Program-made: the position numbers and the translations under genes
Source of the DNA: JACQAP01 sp035275265
GTDB taxonomy: Bacteria; Pseudomonadota; Gammaproteobacteria; Burkholderiales; JACQAP01
NCBI GenBank assembly: GCA_035275265.1
Contig: DATENC010000025.1
Coordinates: 1 to 64,000, forward strand
Reading direction: 5' to 3'
Length of the DNA: 64,000 nucleotides
Shown here: positions 1 through 7,602 of the stretch, piece by piece
How the letters are laid out: every line of letters starts with the position of its first letter
Numbering within the stretch: the stretch's first letter is position 1
The notes under the pieces: generated by a model
The model's input: the letters and a program-made list of their open reading frames with translations, nothing else
Database searches by the model: none
What the model was told of the DNA's origin: nothing

Positions 1-1
1 A

Positions 2-187
2 ACGATCAGTCCCGGAGATGTGATCAAGATGCGCGCCGATGGCGCGAACCTGATTGCGATGTACCAGAACGACGTGTTGCGTTGTTCGATCACGGAAGCT
101 TTCGGCGCGACCAACACAAAGCACGGGCTGCGGTCGCACAATCGCAGCGACATTCGATACGACAACTTCACTATCGCGGCAATCTAG
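2..187 (+). CDS. C-terminal end of a phage-like surface or tail protein (partial)
   Basis: An open frame enters from the left edge and stops at TAG 185-187, giving 61 residues of a C-terminus that ends in RYDNFTIAAI. The phrase GDVIKMRADGANL followed by a closing YDNF strand resembles the last strands of a concanavalin/LamG-like jelly-roll domain as found in phage tail or lectin-like proteins. The start lies outside the window. Two small genes follow on the same strand with ribosome binding sites or overlaps, so it is probably part of a late phage operon. The domain call is a resemblance only. Confidence 0.6.
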   Translation, partial: TISPGDVIKMRADGANLIAMYQNDVLRCSITEAFGATNTKHGLRSHNRSDIRYDNFTIAAI

Positions 188-200
188 GGAAAGGAAATCA

Positions 201-323
201 ATGCCACAAGTAGGCGCATTTATTACCAGCCTGACGCTCAAGGCTGTAATCGGCTATTTTGTCAAATTTGCCGCGTTGACGCTCATCTCGCCCGTCTTGG
301 CAAAGCCCCGGCGTGACAAATGA
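201..323 (+). CDS. Small phage-like hydrophobic protein, 40 aa
   Basis: ATG 201 follows a good Shine-Dalgarno sequence (GGAAAGGAAA), 13 bases after the stop of the preceding gene. The 40-residue product is mostly one hydrophobic stretch (about residues 5-34) and ends in a basic tail KPRRDK. This suits a single-pass membrane peptide, but no family is recognised. Its stop overlaps the ATG of the next gene (ATGA), so the two are probably translationally coupled. A longer reading from an upstream ATG in the same frame would run back through the preceding gene and is not preferred. Confidence 0.6.
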   Translation: MPQVGAFITSLTLKAVIGYFVKFAALTLISPVLAKPRRDK

Positions 324-1012
324 GCATCCTCAACTTATTTATTGGCCCGGAAAAGGCGTTGCTCGCTGTCGATACCGAGGGTCTGCTTCCCGATGGAAGC
401 AAGGCATCGGTCAGCAAAATGTACGCGTTGCCCCACATTCATGCAGTCATGGGCTTTCGCGGCCATACGTTGCTCATGAATTGTGTGTACAACTCATTTT
501 CGCTGATAAAAATCGATTCGTTCGATGATTTTCTGGAAGTGATACCAAAAAGCTGGCCGGGAACATTCAAAGCAGCTTGCGATGTCGCAAAACAGATCAG
601 GCTGGATCGATCTCTGATCGCTAGTATGGAGTTGGTGGTTGTGGGATGGTCACAGAAACGCGAATGTCTCTTTGGTCGCGAGTTCTATCAGAACACTGTT
701 GCCGAGGGCTTGGTCGCCAAGGATATCGTTGATCCCTACATGGCTCCGTGGGATGAGTCGATAGCGAGCTTCCGCCCGTTCAACGTATTCGAAATGGAGC
801 GACTTGCGCGCCTGCAGGTGCAGCTGCTACATGAAAAGGCACCGGGCCATCCTGGCGGCGGGCGTTTGATCGTGTGCGAAATGGCCCCAGGGGCGATGCT
901 GATTCGAGCGGCGTGTAATTTGGAATCGGAGCCCGTGCCAGTAGCAAAGCGGTCCCAACTCGCCAGCTGCGGAATTTTTCCACCGCTGCCGGGGCGCGGG
1001 GCGGCTCAATGA
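320..1012 (+). CDS. Phage-associated protein of unknown function, 230 aa
   Basis: The gene starts at an ATG overlapping the previous stop (ATGA). The product has no signal peptide. Its beginning (ALLAVDTEGLLPDGSK, then KMYALPHIHAVMGFRG) recalls the opening strands of Ntn-hydrolase-like proteins encoded next to phage tail genes, in which a monitored enzyme or structural role has been suggested. That is only a resemblance and no catalytic nucleophile can be assigned. The C-terminus is Pro/Gly-rich. It converges on the minus-strand gene ending at 1024, so the left-hand phage operon ends here. Confidence 0.6.
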   Translation: MSILNLFIGPEKALLAVDTEGLLPDGSKASVSKMYALPHIHAVMGFRGHTLLMNCVYNSFSLIKIDSFDDFLEVIPKSWPGTFKAACDVAKQIRLDRSLIASMELVVVGWSQKRECLFGREFYQNTVAEGLVAKDIVDPYMAPWDESIASFRPFNVFEMERLARLQVQLLHEKAPGHPGGGRLIVCEMAPGAMLIRAACNLESEPVPVAKRSQLASCGIFPPLPGRGAAQ

Positions 1013-1023
1013 TCCGCTTTTGG

Positions 1024-1515
1024 CTATTCTGGGGCTACGTCTTCAGCGTATTTCGCAGGGCCAAGTGCGCGGAAGCGAGTTTGCGCGGCGAACTTACAGA
1101 CGGCACAGACAATCGCCGCCCAGCCTTCCTTGTTCGAGGAGTTGGCGAGGATAGAGCGCTTGCCGCCATAGAAGCAGTTTGCACAAAGGTAATGCGCTGG
1201 CTCGCCTTTGCTCATGGCTTTCTGCATCGCATACACCGTGACCCCATCGTATGGGGTAGCCATCTTGTAGCGCTGCTTCTCTGCATCCCAGTCTTTCATT
1301 CGTTTCAGTTCTTCTTCCGCATCGCTTTTCTGGCGAATCAGCGCCGCATTCTCTTGCTGTATGGACGCGATGAGGGATTGAAGGCCAATCAGAGCATTCT
1401 GGAATTCTATCAACTGGGCGTTGCGCTTTGCGGTGTCGGACGCGGAAACCAGGTCCTTCGCAAGATTGGCGAGGTTCGGAGCCAACTGAATTAGGGCAGC
1501 AATTGCATCGGTCAT
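1024..1515 (-). CDS. Phage-type coiled-coil protein with a four-cysteine zinc-ribbon-like end, 163 aa
   Basis: ATG 1515 is preceded by a strong GGGAGG. Residues 1-45 are helical and alanine-rich, and residues 45-80 form a coiled coil rich in Glu, Lys and Gln. The C-terminal part has two cysteine pairs, CANC and CAVC, about 30 residues apart, as in a small zinc ribbon. No enzyme motif is seen. It is probably the last gene of a short minus-strand operon that includes the genes at 1641-1916 and 1920-2027. The function is unknown; a DNA- or protein-binding role is only an inference from the Cys pairs. Confidence 0.7.
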   Translation of the reverse strand: MTDAIAALIQLAPNLANLAKDLVSASDTAKRNAQLIEFQNALIGLQSLIASIQQENAALIRQKSDAEEELKRMKDWDAEKQRYKMATPYDGVTVYAMQKAMSKGEPAHYLCANCFYGGKRSILANSSNKEGWAAIVCAVCKFAAQTRFRALGPAKYAEDVAPE

Positions 1516-1640
1516 GACCGTCCTCCCATCTGGCGCGGAAGCATGAGCATCACGAACTTGGGTGACATTGAAGGGGCAAAAGGAGTATGGGCATGCCTTG
1601 GTGGTTCTGGATGTTGACTCTTGCGTTTGGGATTTGGCTT

Positions 1641-1916
1641 CTACTTGAGACCGAAAAACCAAATCAAGGCGGCGGCGACTACGACCCCGACAACATAGAG
1701 AACGGTCTTCGTAAGCGGGTGATGCCAAAACGATGGTTTAGGCGGATTCTTGGGCGGCTGCAGGGGAGGAGCGATGGCTAGATTTTCGCTCACCTCGTTA
1801 GCTTCTCCCTCTACATCGATCGCAGTATTCGATCCGATGATCACGTTTCTTCCGACATAGTTACCTTTGCCCTTGAGTTGGACGCCAACGGATTCTGCCT
1901 TGTGGTCTTTTGACAT
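1641..1916 (-). CDS. Small tail-anchored membrane protein of the prophage end, 91 aa
   Basis: ATG 1916 lies three bases after the stop of the 35-aa gene upstream. The first 45 residues contain a short repetitive beta-like pattern (GKGNYVGRNVIIGSN). A proline-rich linker (PPLQPPKNPPKP) follows, then one C-terminal hydrophobic helix, about residues 70-88, ending FFGLK. This layout suggests a soluble N-terminal domain anchored to the inner membrane by its tail. No family is recognised. Confidence 0.6.
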   Translation of the reverse strand: MSKDHKAESVGVQLKGKGNYVGRNVIIGSNTAIDVEGEANEVSENLAIAPPLQPPKNPPKPSFWHHPLTKTVLYVVGVVVAAALIWFFGLK

Positions 1917-1919
1917 TGG

Positions 1920-2027
1920 TTATTTGGTGGGCCATGTCTGTGCCGCATAACCCCGCTTCACAAAGCCGCAGAGTTCGCCCCAGATGTAGAGGCCGGACTG
2001 GCTGTGGAGTGTGACTTTGCGGGTCAT
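1920..2027 (-). CDS. Very small conserved-looking protein, 35 aa
   Basis: ATG 2027 is preceded by AAAGGATAT, a good Shine-Dalgarno at normal spacing, and the frame stops at TAA 1920-1922, three bases before the next gene's ATG. The peptide starts MTRKVTLHSQSGLYIWGE and has one Cys. The tight fit into an operon with the 91-aa gene supports real translation. No homologue is recognised. It is the last gene before the tRNA-Leu fragment that bounds the element. Confidence 0.5.
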   Translation of the reverse strand: MTRKVTLHSQSGLYIWGELCGFVKRGYAAQTWPTK

Positions 2028-2161
2028 ATATCCTTTCGGCGGGACAATTTTGGGACAACTGACACAACAAACGCCAACATTATGCCGCAAGCCACAGCAG
2101 CTAAGTGATTGACCTAATGGCTGTGATCCTTTTTCGTTAACTGTGGTTTGTTGTAATCTTC

Positions 2162-2219
2162 GGACTCAAAATCCCGCGGTGGCAACACCATGGGGGTTCG
2201 ATTCCCCCTCCCGGCACCA
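2162..2219 (+). other. 3' fragment of tRNA-Leu(CAA): attachment-site remnant of an integrated element
   Basis: The sequence from GGACTCAAAATCC carries a tRNA-Leu anticodon loop (anticodon CAA), a long class II variable arm (CGGTGGCAACACCATG), a perfect T arm (GGGGG-TTCGATT-CCCCC), and the acceptor end CCCGGCACCA with encoded CCA at 2219. No D arm or 5' acceptor strand is present upstream. Pairing of the anticodon stem breaks down left of 2162. This is what remains at the distal end when an element integrates into the 3' half of a tRNA gene. The element therefore lies to the left, and the intact tRNA-Leu should be beyond the window. Confidence 0.85.
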
Positions 2220-2385
2220 CTCTTCAAATTGCGGCGGACACCACATGTTCGCACATCACCCACGAATGTCGATGCTTGTTGTCGATTGGAGACAACCATG
2301 GCTCCGTCATTCAGGAACCAAAATGCCAAGCGGCTGCCCTAAAAATTGGATATGCCGGTACACCGGCCAGCACAAGAATCAGGCG

Positions 2386-3681
2386 ATGAATAACTTGATC
2401 CAGATTTTCCTTGCGTCTCTTCCGAAGCTTCCTTTTGTGTCTAGACTTCTTGCAGTCGCCCTAATCATGTGCTTCAGCCTTTCAAACCAGGCGTTCGCGC
2501 AACTGGCTCTGGATTCAAGGCTACTGCAGCAGGAAAACTGGATCGAGGGAGACAGGCCGCTGCAATTGAAGGCATTGGGCGGCATCAAATACGACAGCAA
2601 CCTGTTCCGGATTTCCGACGACCCCGATCCCCAAACCGTCATCGGGTCGCCGAATAAGGACGACTACATCTACCGCCTCGGCGTCGGCGTCAGATATGGG
2701 GTCGAATACAGTCGTCAAAAGTTTGTCCTGGATGGCCAGGTGGACGGGTATCGGTACCAGAACTTCGACAACCTGAACAACGTGTCCAACAACCTGCGCG
2801 GCGAATGGAAATGGCAGGTGGGCAACTTCTGGGATGGCAATCTCGGCCTAGGTCACCGGCACTACCTGTCGCCGTTTGCAGACGTGCAGCAAAACGTAAA
2901 GGACATGATCGATCACGACAGTGCATACGGAAGCGCCAACTATGCCGTCCATTCGCATCTGAGACTGACGCTGGACTTGAGCGCGGACGACCAAAGTCAC
3001 AGCGCGGATTCGAGGCAAAGTCTCGACTCGAAAATAAACACAAGGGCGTTAACGGTGAATTGGGTAACGCCCGCGCAGAATACGGTGGGGCTGCGGTATC
3101 GAACTTCCGATGCACGCTATCCCAACCAGCAGATCGTGGCGGGCAGCCCGGTGGATAACGCCTATCGCGACAATGAGTACAGCCTGGTGGCCCGCTGGTT
3201 TGCGACCGGCGCGTCAGATATCCAGTTTCGCGTCGGGCACATCGAGCGCGACTTCGACACGGCATCCAATCGCAACTTCAGCGGCCCGACTTGGCGCCTT
3301 GACTACGGCTGGCGACCGCCCGGCAAGATGGCGCTGGCCTTGTCGATATGGCAGGAACTCGCTCCGTTCGAAGATCTCACGTCGAACTATGCCAGAACGA
3401 CCGGCATAAGCGCCATTCCCAACTGGTCGATTACCCAGCAGGTCACGTTGCAAGCCACAGCGGCCTATCAAATGCGAAAGTACCTGGGCGATCCCGGCAT
3501 TACGCCAATCGTTCAGCGTCGCGAGGACAAGGAGCAGCTTTATCAGGTTGCGACGATCTGGACGCCGGCGAGACAGACCAATTTGACCTTCGCAGTCGAA
3601 ACCGGAAAACGCACCTCCAATCAGGCGCTCGCCGACTACAGCTATCAATTGGTAAGCGTCCTGGCGAGTCGCACGTTCTAG
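2386..3681 (+). CDS. epsL: EpsL-like outer-membrane beta-barrel protein of exopolysaccharide operons
   Basis: ATG 2386 was chosen because it precedes a signal peptide (hydrophobic core LLAVALIMCFSL, cleavage near AFA-Q). The frame is open upstream only through the tRNA fragment. The mature protein of about 395 residues is made of alternating amphipathic strands rich in Tyr, Asn and Asp, and ends LVSVLASRTF with a terminal Phe, the usual signal for outer-membrane barrel insertion. Early phrases (GGIKYDSNLFR) match the EpsL family of PEP-CTERM/EPS operons. Members are thought to take part in polysaccharide export across the outer membrane. It is the first gene right of the integration site. Confidence 0.8.
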   Translation: MNNLIQIFLASLPKLPFVSRLLAVALIMCFSLSNQAFAQLALDSRLLQQENWIEGDRPLQLKALGGIKYDSNLFRISDDPDPQTVIGSPNKDDYIYRLGVGVRYGVEYSRQKFVLDGQVDGYRYQNFDNLNNVSNNLRGEWKWQVGNFWDGNLGLGHRHYLSPFADVQQNVKDMIDHDSAYGSANYAVHSHLRLTLDLSADDQSHSADSRQSLDSKINTRALTVNWVTPAQNTVGLRYRTSDARYPNQQIVAGSPVDNAYRDNEYSLVARWFATGASDIQFRVGHIERDFDTASNRNFSGPTWRLDYGWRPPGKMALALSIWQELAPFEDLTSNYARTTGISAIPNWSITQQVTLQATAAYQMRKYLGDPGITPIVQRREDKEQLYQVATIWTPARQTNLTFAVETGKRTSNQALADYSYQLVSVLASRTF

Positions 3682-3835
3682 AAATTTGCATCTGATACGC
3701 GAGCAATGAATACAGCACCCAAACACGCCCCACGGAACGGTTCCGACCAGGATGACCTCGCATATTCCTTGGTACCTTCCTTGCTTTCTTATTCGATGGA
3801 GTCTTGACGACCGACTACTACCTGGAATCTCGGCT

Positions 3836-4348
3836 ATGTTGACCCGACCATCACAGCAGTTAGGCATGATTTGCGCAGGTCTCGTGATCTGGTCATCGAC
3901 CCCCGCCGCAATTCACGAAATAGCCGGCCGCACATCGCGAGACTTTCTGTCGTTCAATGACGACGCCTTTCGTTGGAACACCTGGGCGTGTCAATACGAG
4001 CCTTCTGCTGACTACGGCTCCATGCCAAGACTCCCCGCGGTCAAGCAGGGAAGTGGCAATTCAGGCGCCGGTCATTCCGTTCTTGGCGCGATCCCACATG
4101 CGAAAGCGCCGAGCATTCATGAAGCTCAAATGCGCAACCCCTGCACCCTGTACTGGAACGACTTGGGACACAACCGCCCGACCAGAGTCAGTCCCCACAA
4201 GGATAAGTACAAAGTCAAGGACGCAAGTCCGAGCGCCCAGGAATCCAGACCGGCCATCTGGGCGATGGCGTTGATTGGTACCGGCCTTGTCGGCTATCAA
4301 TTGCGGCGGAAAACAAGATCCCGGGCGATCCGGATCGCTTCCTTTTGA
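3836..4348 (+). CDS. Secreted hypothetical protein with a PEP-CTERM-like C-terminal tail lacking the PEP motif
   Basis: From ATG 3836 the product has 170 residues with an N-terminal hydrophobic segment (MICAGLVIWSSTPAA), which looks like a signal peptide. At the C-terminus, RPAIWAMALIGTGLVGYQLRR has the layout of a PEP-CTERM sorting signal: a W-A-M-(L/I) start, a glycine-rich transmembrane stretch and an RRK cluster. Where VPEPS is normally found there is ESRPA. The middle is low in recognisable motifs. Exosortases process such tails, but no exosortase gene is in the window. Codon use is weaker than in its neighbours, so the gene itself is less certain than those around it. Confidence 0.5.
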   Translation: MLTRPSQQLGMICAGLVIWSSTPAAIHEIAGRTSRDFLSFNDDAFRWNTWACQYEPSADYGSMPRLPAVKQGSGNSGAGHSVLGAIPHAKAPSIHEAQMRNPCTLYWNDLGHNRPTRVSPHKDKYKVKDASPSAQESRPAIWAMALIGTGLVGYQLRRKTRSRAIRIASF

Positions 4349-4358
4349 CGCGAAAAAC

Positions 4359-5393
4359 GTGCACAGCTTGTTCGGTAACAGGGTCATGGTAACCGGCGGC
4401 GCGGGATTTCTCGGGTCGCATCTATCTACCAGGTTGATCGCGGAAGGTTGCGACGTTCTTTGCGTCGACAACTTCTACACGGGTTCCAAGGCAAACATCC
4501 GGCATCTGCTGAACAATCCGAGTTTTGAATTCCTGCGCCACGATGTGACTTTTCCGCTCTACGTGGAGGTCGACGAGATTTACAATCTTGCCTGCCCCGC
4601 ATCGCCGGTGCACTACCAGTTCGATCCCGTGCAAACGACGAAAACCAGTGTACATGGTGCAATCAACATGCTTGGTCTGGCGAAACGGATAAAGGCAAAA
4701 ATCCTGCAGGCTTCCACCAGTGAAGTTTACGGCGATCCCCATGTTCATCCGCAGCGGGAGGATTATTGGGGAAACGTGAACCCCGTGGGAATCAGGTCCT
4801 GCTACGACGAAGGCAAGCGCTGTGCGGAAACCCTGTTCTTTGACTACAGGCGGCAGCACAATCTCAAAATCAAGGTCGCGAGGATATTCAATACCTATGG
4901 GCCGAACATGCACCCCAATGACGGGCGGGTGGTCTCCAATTTCATCGTGCAGGCACTAAAAGGCGAAGCCATAACCATCTACGGCGATGGCAGCCAGACC
5001 AGATCGTTCTGTTACGTGGATGACCTCATCGACGGCATGATCAGGCTCATGCAGACCGGGGACGAGTTCACCGGGCCGGTCAACATCGGCAACCCCGTCG
5101 AGTTCTCCATACTTGAACTTGCGGAAAAAGTACTGTCGCTGACCGCTTCCAATTCCAGACTCATACGTAGACCGCTGCCGGAAGATGACCCGATGCAGCG
5201 CTGCCCGGACATCACCCTCGCAAAGCGGGAATTGGGCTGGGAACCGGCAATCCCACTCGAAGAAGGCCTAAAGAGAACCATCGCGTATTTCCGGCAGGTG
5301 GTCTCGGCGTCAATACCGTCTATATCCCGTCAGATGGACAAATCGACCATCCCACGATCGGGACATGTCCGCGGCGCAGCCGACCGCTTTTGA
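4359..5393 (+). CDS. UDP-glucuronate decarboxylase (UDP-xylose synthase), SDR family
   Basis: Makes UDP-xylose from UDP-glucuronate, a precursor for the exopolysaccharide. The N-terminus has the Rossmann motif TGGAGFLGSHL, followed by the family phrase VDNFYTGSKANI. The Thr-Ser catalytic pair STSEVYGDP and the YxxxK motif (CYDEGKR) are present, as are the family phrases RIFNTYGPNMHPNDGRV and GSQTRSFCYVDDLIDG. The start is either GTG 4359, giving HSLFGNRVMVTGG, or ATG 4386. GTG is preferred because a residue or two before the first strand is usual. The last 35 residues, after the canonical end of the family, are unusual and may be a strain-specific extension. Confidence 0.9.
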   Translation: MHSLFGNRVMVTGGAGFLGSHLSTRLIAEGCDVLCVDNFYTGSKANIRHLLNNPSFEFLRHDVTFPLYVEVDEIYNLACPASPVHYQFDPVQTTKTSVHGAINMLGLAKRIKAKILQASTSEVYGDPHVHPQREDYWGNVNPVGIRSCYDEGKRCAETLFFDYRRQHNLKIKVARIFNTYGPNMHPNDGRVVSNFIVQALKGEAITIYGDGSQTRSFCYVDDLIDGMIRLMQTGDEFTGPVNIGNPVEFSILELAEKVLSLTASNSRLIRRPLPEDDPMQRCPDITLAKRELGWEPAIPLEEGLKRTIAYFRQVVSASIPSISRQMDKSTIPRSGHVRGAADRF

Positions 5394-5400
5394 CCTTGCT

Positions 5401-6198
5401 TTAGTCGCGACCGGATGAAACCAGGCGGCCGGCATAGTTCTGAATCAAAGCGGCGACTGCGACTGCCATGAAGATCGTGTTGCCGACGAGATAGCGCTTC
5501 CAAAGGCGCCTTGGTTCCTGGGCCAGACGGAAACACCACTCCAGCCCGGCCCGCTGCATCCAGGCAGGCGCGCTAGGCATCTTGCCGGCAAGCTGGGAAA
5601 AAGCCTGGCCGACACCGATCAGAACGGCGTGCAGCGGCTCACCATGGACGTACATCCAAAGCTCCTGCTTGGGACAGCCCAGTCCGACGAAAATCAAGCG
5701 CGCTCCGGACTGTTTCAGCATTGATATGCAAAGAGGGTCAAGCGGCGGATCCTGAGGCAGCAGCGGCGGAGCAACGCTGCCGGCAATGAACAGATCCGGA
5801 TATCTCTTTCGCAACGACGCGGTCAGGTCATTCAGCAGATCGTCGGCACCGCCATAGAAGAATACCGGTACCTTCTCCACTTCCGCGCGCCTGCACAGTT
5901 CGGCCATGAAGTCGGGGCCATAAACTCGTTCGGCCGATTTCATGCCCAGACGGCGTTGGAGCCATATGAGCGGCACGCCATCGGCCACCACCAGCCTCGC
6001 GCTTTGCATCGCCGCTTTTAGCCGGGGCATACGAATCGCGCGGGTGAACATATCGGCATTCGCAATACAGACGTGTCCCCACTCGCGGTTTCTGATCGCG
6101 GACATGACCTCGTCGGTTGCCATAGCGAGTGATGTCGCCGAAAACGGAACGCCAAATATCTCCTTGGAATGCCCGATTGCCATGTCAGAAAGAGCCAT
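5401..6198 (-). CDS. WecG/TagA/CpsF family glycosyltransferase (GT26)
   Basis: This family transfers an N-acetylhexosaminuronic acid, N-acetylmannosamine or similar sugar to a lipid-linked acceptor. The signature segments are present: NADMFTRAIR (family NxD), VVADGVPLIW, VFFYGGADDLLNDL, and RLIFVGLGCPKQELWM, a typical motif of the fold. The C-terminus (PAWMQRAGLEWCFRLAQEPRRLWKRYL) is the membrane-associated helix found throughout the family. Start candidates are GTG 6231, ATG 6198 and ATG 6183; 6198 follows CCGGAG. It lies just downstream of the GT4 gene at 6241 with a very short gap, so they form one operon. Confidence 0.9.
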   Translation of the reverse strand: MALSDMAIGHSKEIFGVPFSATSLAMATDEVMSAIRNREWGHVCIANADMFTRAIRMPRLKAAMQSARLVVADGVPLIWLQRRLGMKSAERVYGPDFMAELCRRAEVEKVPVFFYGGADDLLNDLTASLRKRYPDLFIAGSVAPPLLPQDPPLDPLCISMLKQSGARLIFVGLGCPKQELWMYVHGEPLHAVLIGVGQAFSQLAGKMPSAPAWMQRAGLEWCFRLAQEPRRLWKRYLVGNTIFMAVAVAALIQNYAGRLVSSGRD

Positions 6199-6240
6199 GC
6201 TCCGGGCAATTCCAGTAGAGCCCCTCCCCACTGGGGGCGT

Positions 6241-7413
6241 TCATGGACGGATATCCAGCCTTGATTCTTCGATGGCCCCACGGTAAATCTCCACCAGCTG
6301 CTCATAGTTTCGCTCTGCCGTGAACTCGGCTTCGTAAAGAGTGCGGGCGTTGCGCCCCATGATTGCCATTCGTTCCGGATGCTCCTGTGCCCACTGCATT
6401 TTCTCCGCCAGATCCATTGCATTTCCAGGTTCAAAGAACAGGCCCGTAACCCCTTCTTCCACGAGGTCGGCCAATGCGCCAATGCGACTGGCTATAACCG
6501 GCAATCCACAACCAAAGGCCTCCACCAGCGTGCGCGGAAAGTTTTCATACCAAATGCTGGGCAGCAGCAGAGTCATGGCTCGACTCATCTCGACGCGAAC
6601 AGCTTCCCCCGATATTGAACCCAACGCCTCGATTCCTGGAACGCCCTCAAGTTGATGACTCTCGGGCCCTGAGCCCGCCACGCGTACCGCGGCATTGACA
6701 GACTGCCGAACGGCTGCCGCCAGAACACTTACTCCCTTATCAACCGACAGGCGCCCGACAACCAAAAATCCTCCACGGCGACCTTCTACCGGCGCCGGAA
6801 AATCGACGAAGTTAGGCTTGACGACAATACGCTTGGCCGGAAAACCTCCTTCGACAAACTTGCGACGACAGAACTCGTTCAATGCAATGAATCGACTGAC
6901 CTTTGTCTGATAAGTTCCAATTGCTCGATGCATTGTCAGAGTGCCGGCAACGAAAGCACTCTGTGCCGTCGAATCGTGATAGCAGGCGTGAAGAACGGCG
7001 CGCCACGGCAGGTGTCCCAGACAATCCTCACACACCTTGCCCTGGCGTAGAAACATGGCCTGCGGGCAGAGCAAACGGAAATTGTGCAGTGTTTGCACGA
7101 CTGGTATCGCCGCACGATGAGCCAACCAATAAATCGATGGGGATATGAGCGGAAAAGTATTGTGGACGTGAACCACATCCGGTTTGAACAAATTGACGAT
7201 GTGTTCAAAGTCGCGGGCAGATTTCCTGCTCCAAAACGTTTGCAGTGCCAGAGAGGCACGCGGCATTGTCCGGATCTCGTCATTGTGCCGGGAGAAATGT
7301 TCCACGGCGTGTCCTTTGGAGCGCAGCAAACCTGCTTCGGATTCCACGACCGAATCTTCACCGCCTTTGTTTTGGTAGGCGTTGTGCACTATCAGAACGC
7401 GACAGTCATTCAT
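6241..7413 (-). CDS. Glycosyltransferase family 4
   Basis: ATG 7413 was chosen because the family N-terminus begins there (MNDCRVLIVHNAYQNKGG, with the GG loop binding donor phosphate), with AAGGAG upstream. The N-terminal domain has VVHVHNTFPLISPSIYW and QTLHNFRLLCP, typical of GT4 enzymes that act on polysaccharide repeats. The C-terminal domain has GRLSVDKGV and SIWYENFPRTLVEAFGCGLP, an EX7E-type motif with both glutamates (E-NFPRTLV-E). Two Cys (CEDCLG) sit in the domain insert, as in other members. It probably adds one sugar of the repeat unit. Confidence 0.9.
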   Translation of the reverse strand: MNDCRVLIVHNAYQNKGGEDSVVESEAGLLRSKGHAVEHFSRHNDEIRTMPRASLALQTFWSRKSARDFEHIVNLFKPDVVHVHNTFPLISPSIYWLAHRAAIPVVQTLHNFRLLCPQAMFLRQGKVCEDCLGHLPWRAVLHACYHDSTAQSAFVAGTLTMHRAIGTYQTKVSRFIALNEFCRRKFVEGGFPAKRIVVKPNFVDFPAPVEGRRGGFLVVGRLSVDKGVSVLAAAVRQSVNAAVRVAGSGPESHQLEGVPGIEALGSISGEAVRVEMSRAMTLLLPSIWYENFPRTLVEAFGCGLPVIASRIGALADLVEEGVTGLFFEPGNAMDLAEKMQWAQEHPERMAIMGRNARTLYEAEFTAERNYEQLVEIYRGAIEESRLDIRP

Positions 7414-7602
7414 CGCAAAACACCGCTCCTTGCTGCCAACTTCAATCAATTTCGGCCTTCTCGCAATCCGCAACCCGTCGTTAGCCTCAGTCCCGGTGGA
7501 GCCGGGAAAAGGGATCAAGCCGCTTCATGCCGCAAAAGCCCCGCCCTTGAACATCAAGACCTTTCCCCGTCGGCAATTTCGGGTATCGATCGAAGGAACA
7601 CC

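Noticed and set aside
2143..2385. An upstream extension of the EpsL-like frame
   Set aside because: It would translate the tRNA-Leu fragment and adds no family similarity; the signal peptide begins at ATG 2386.
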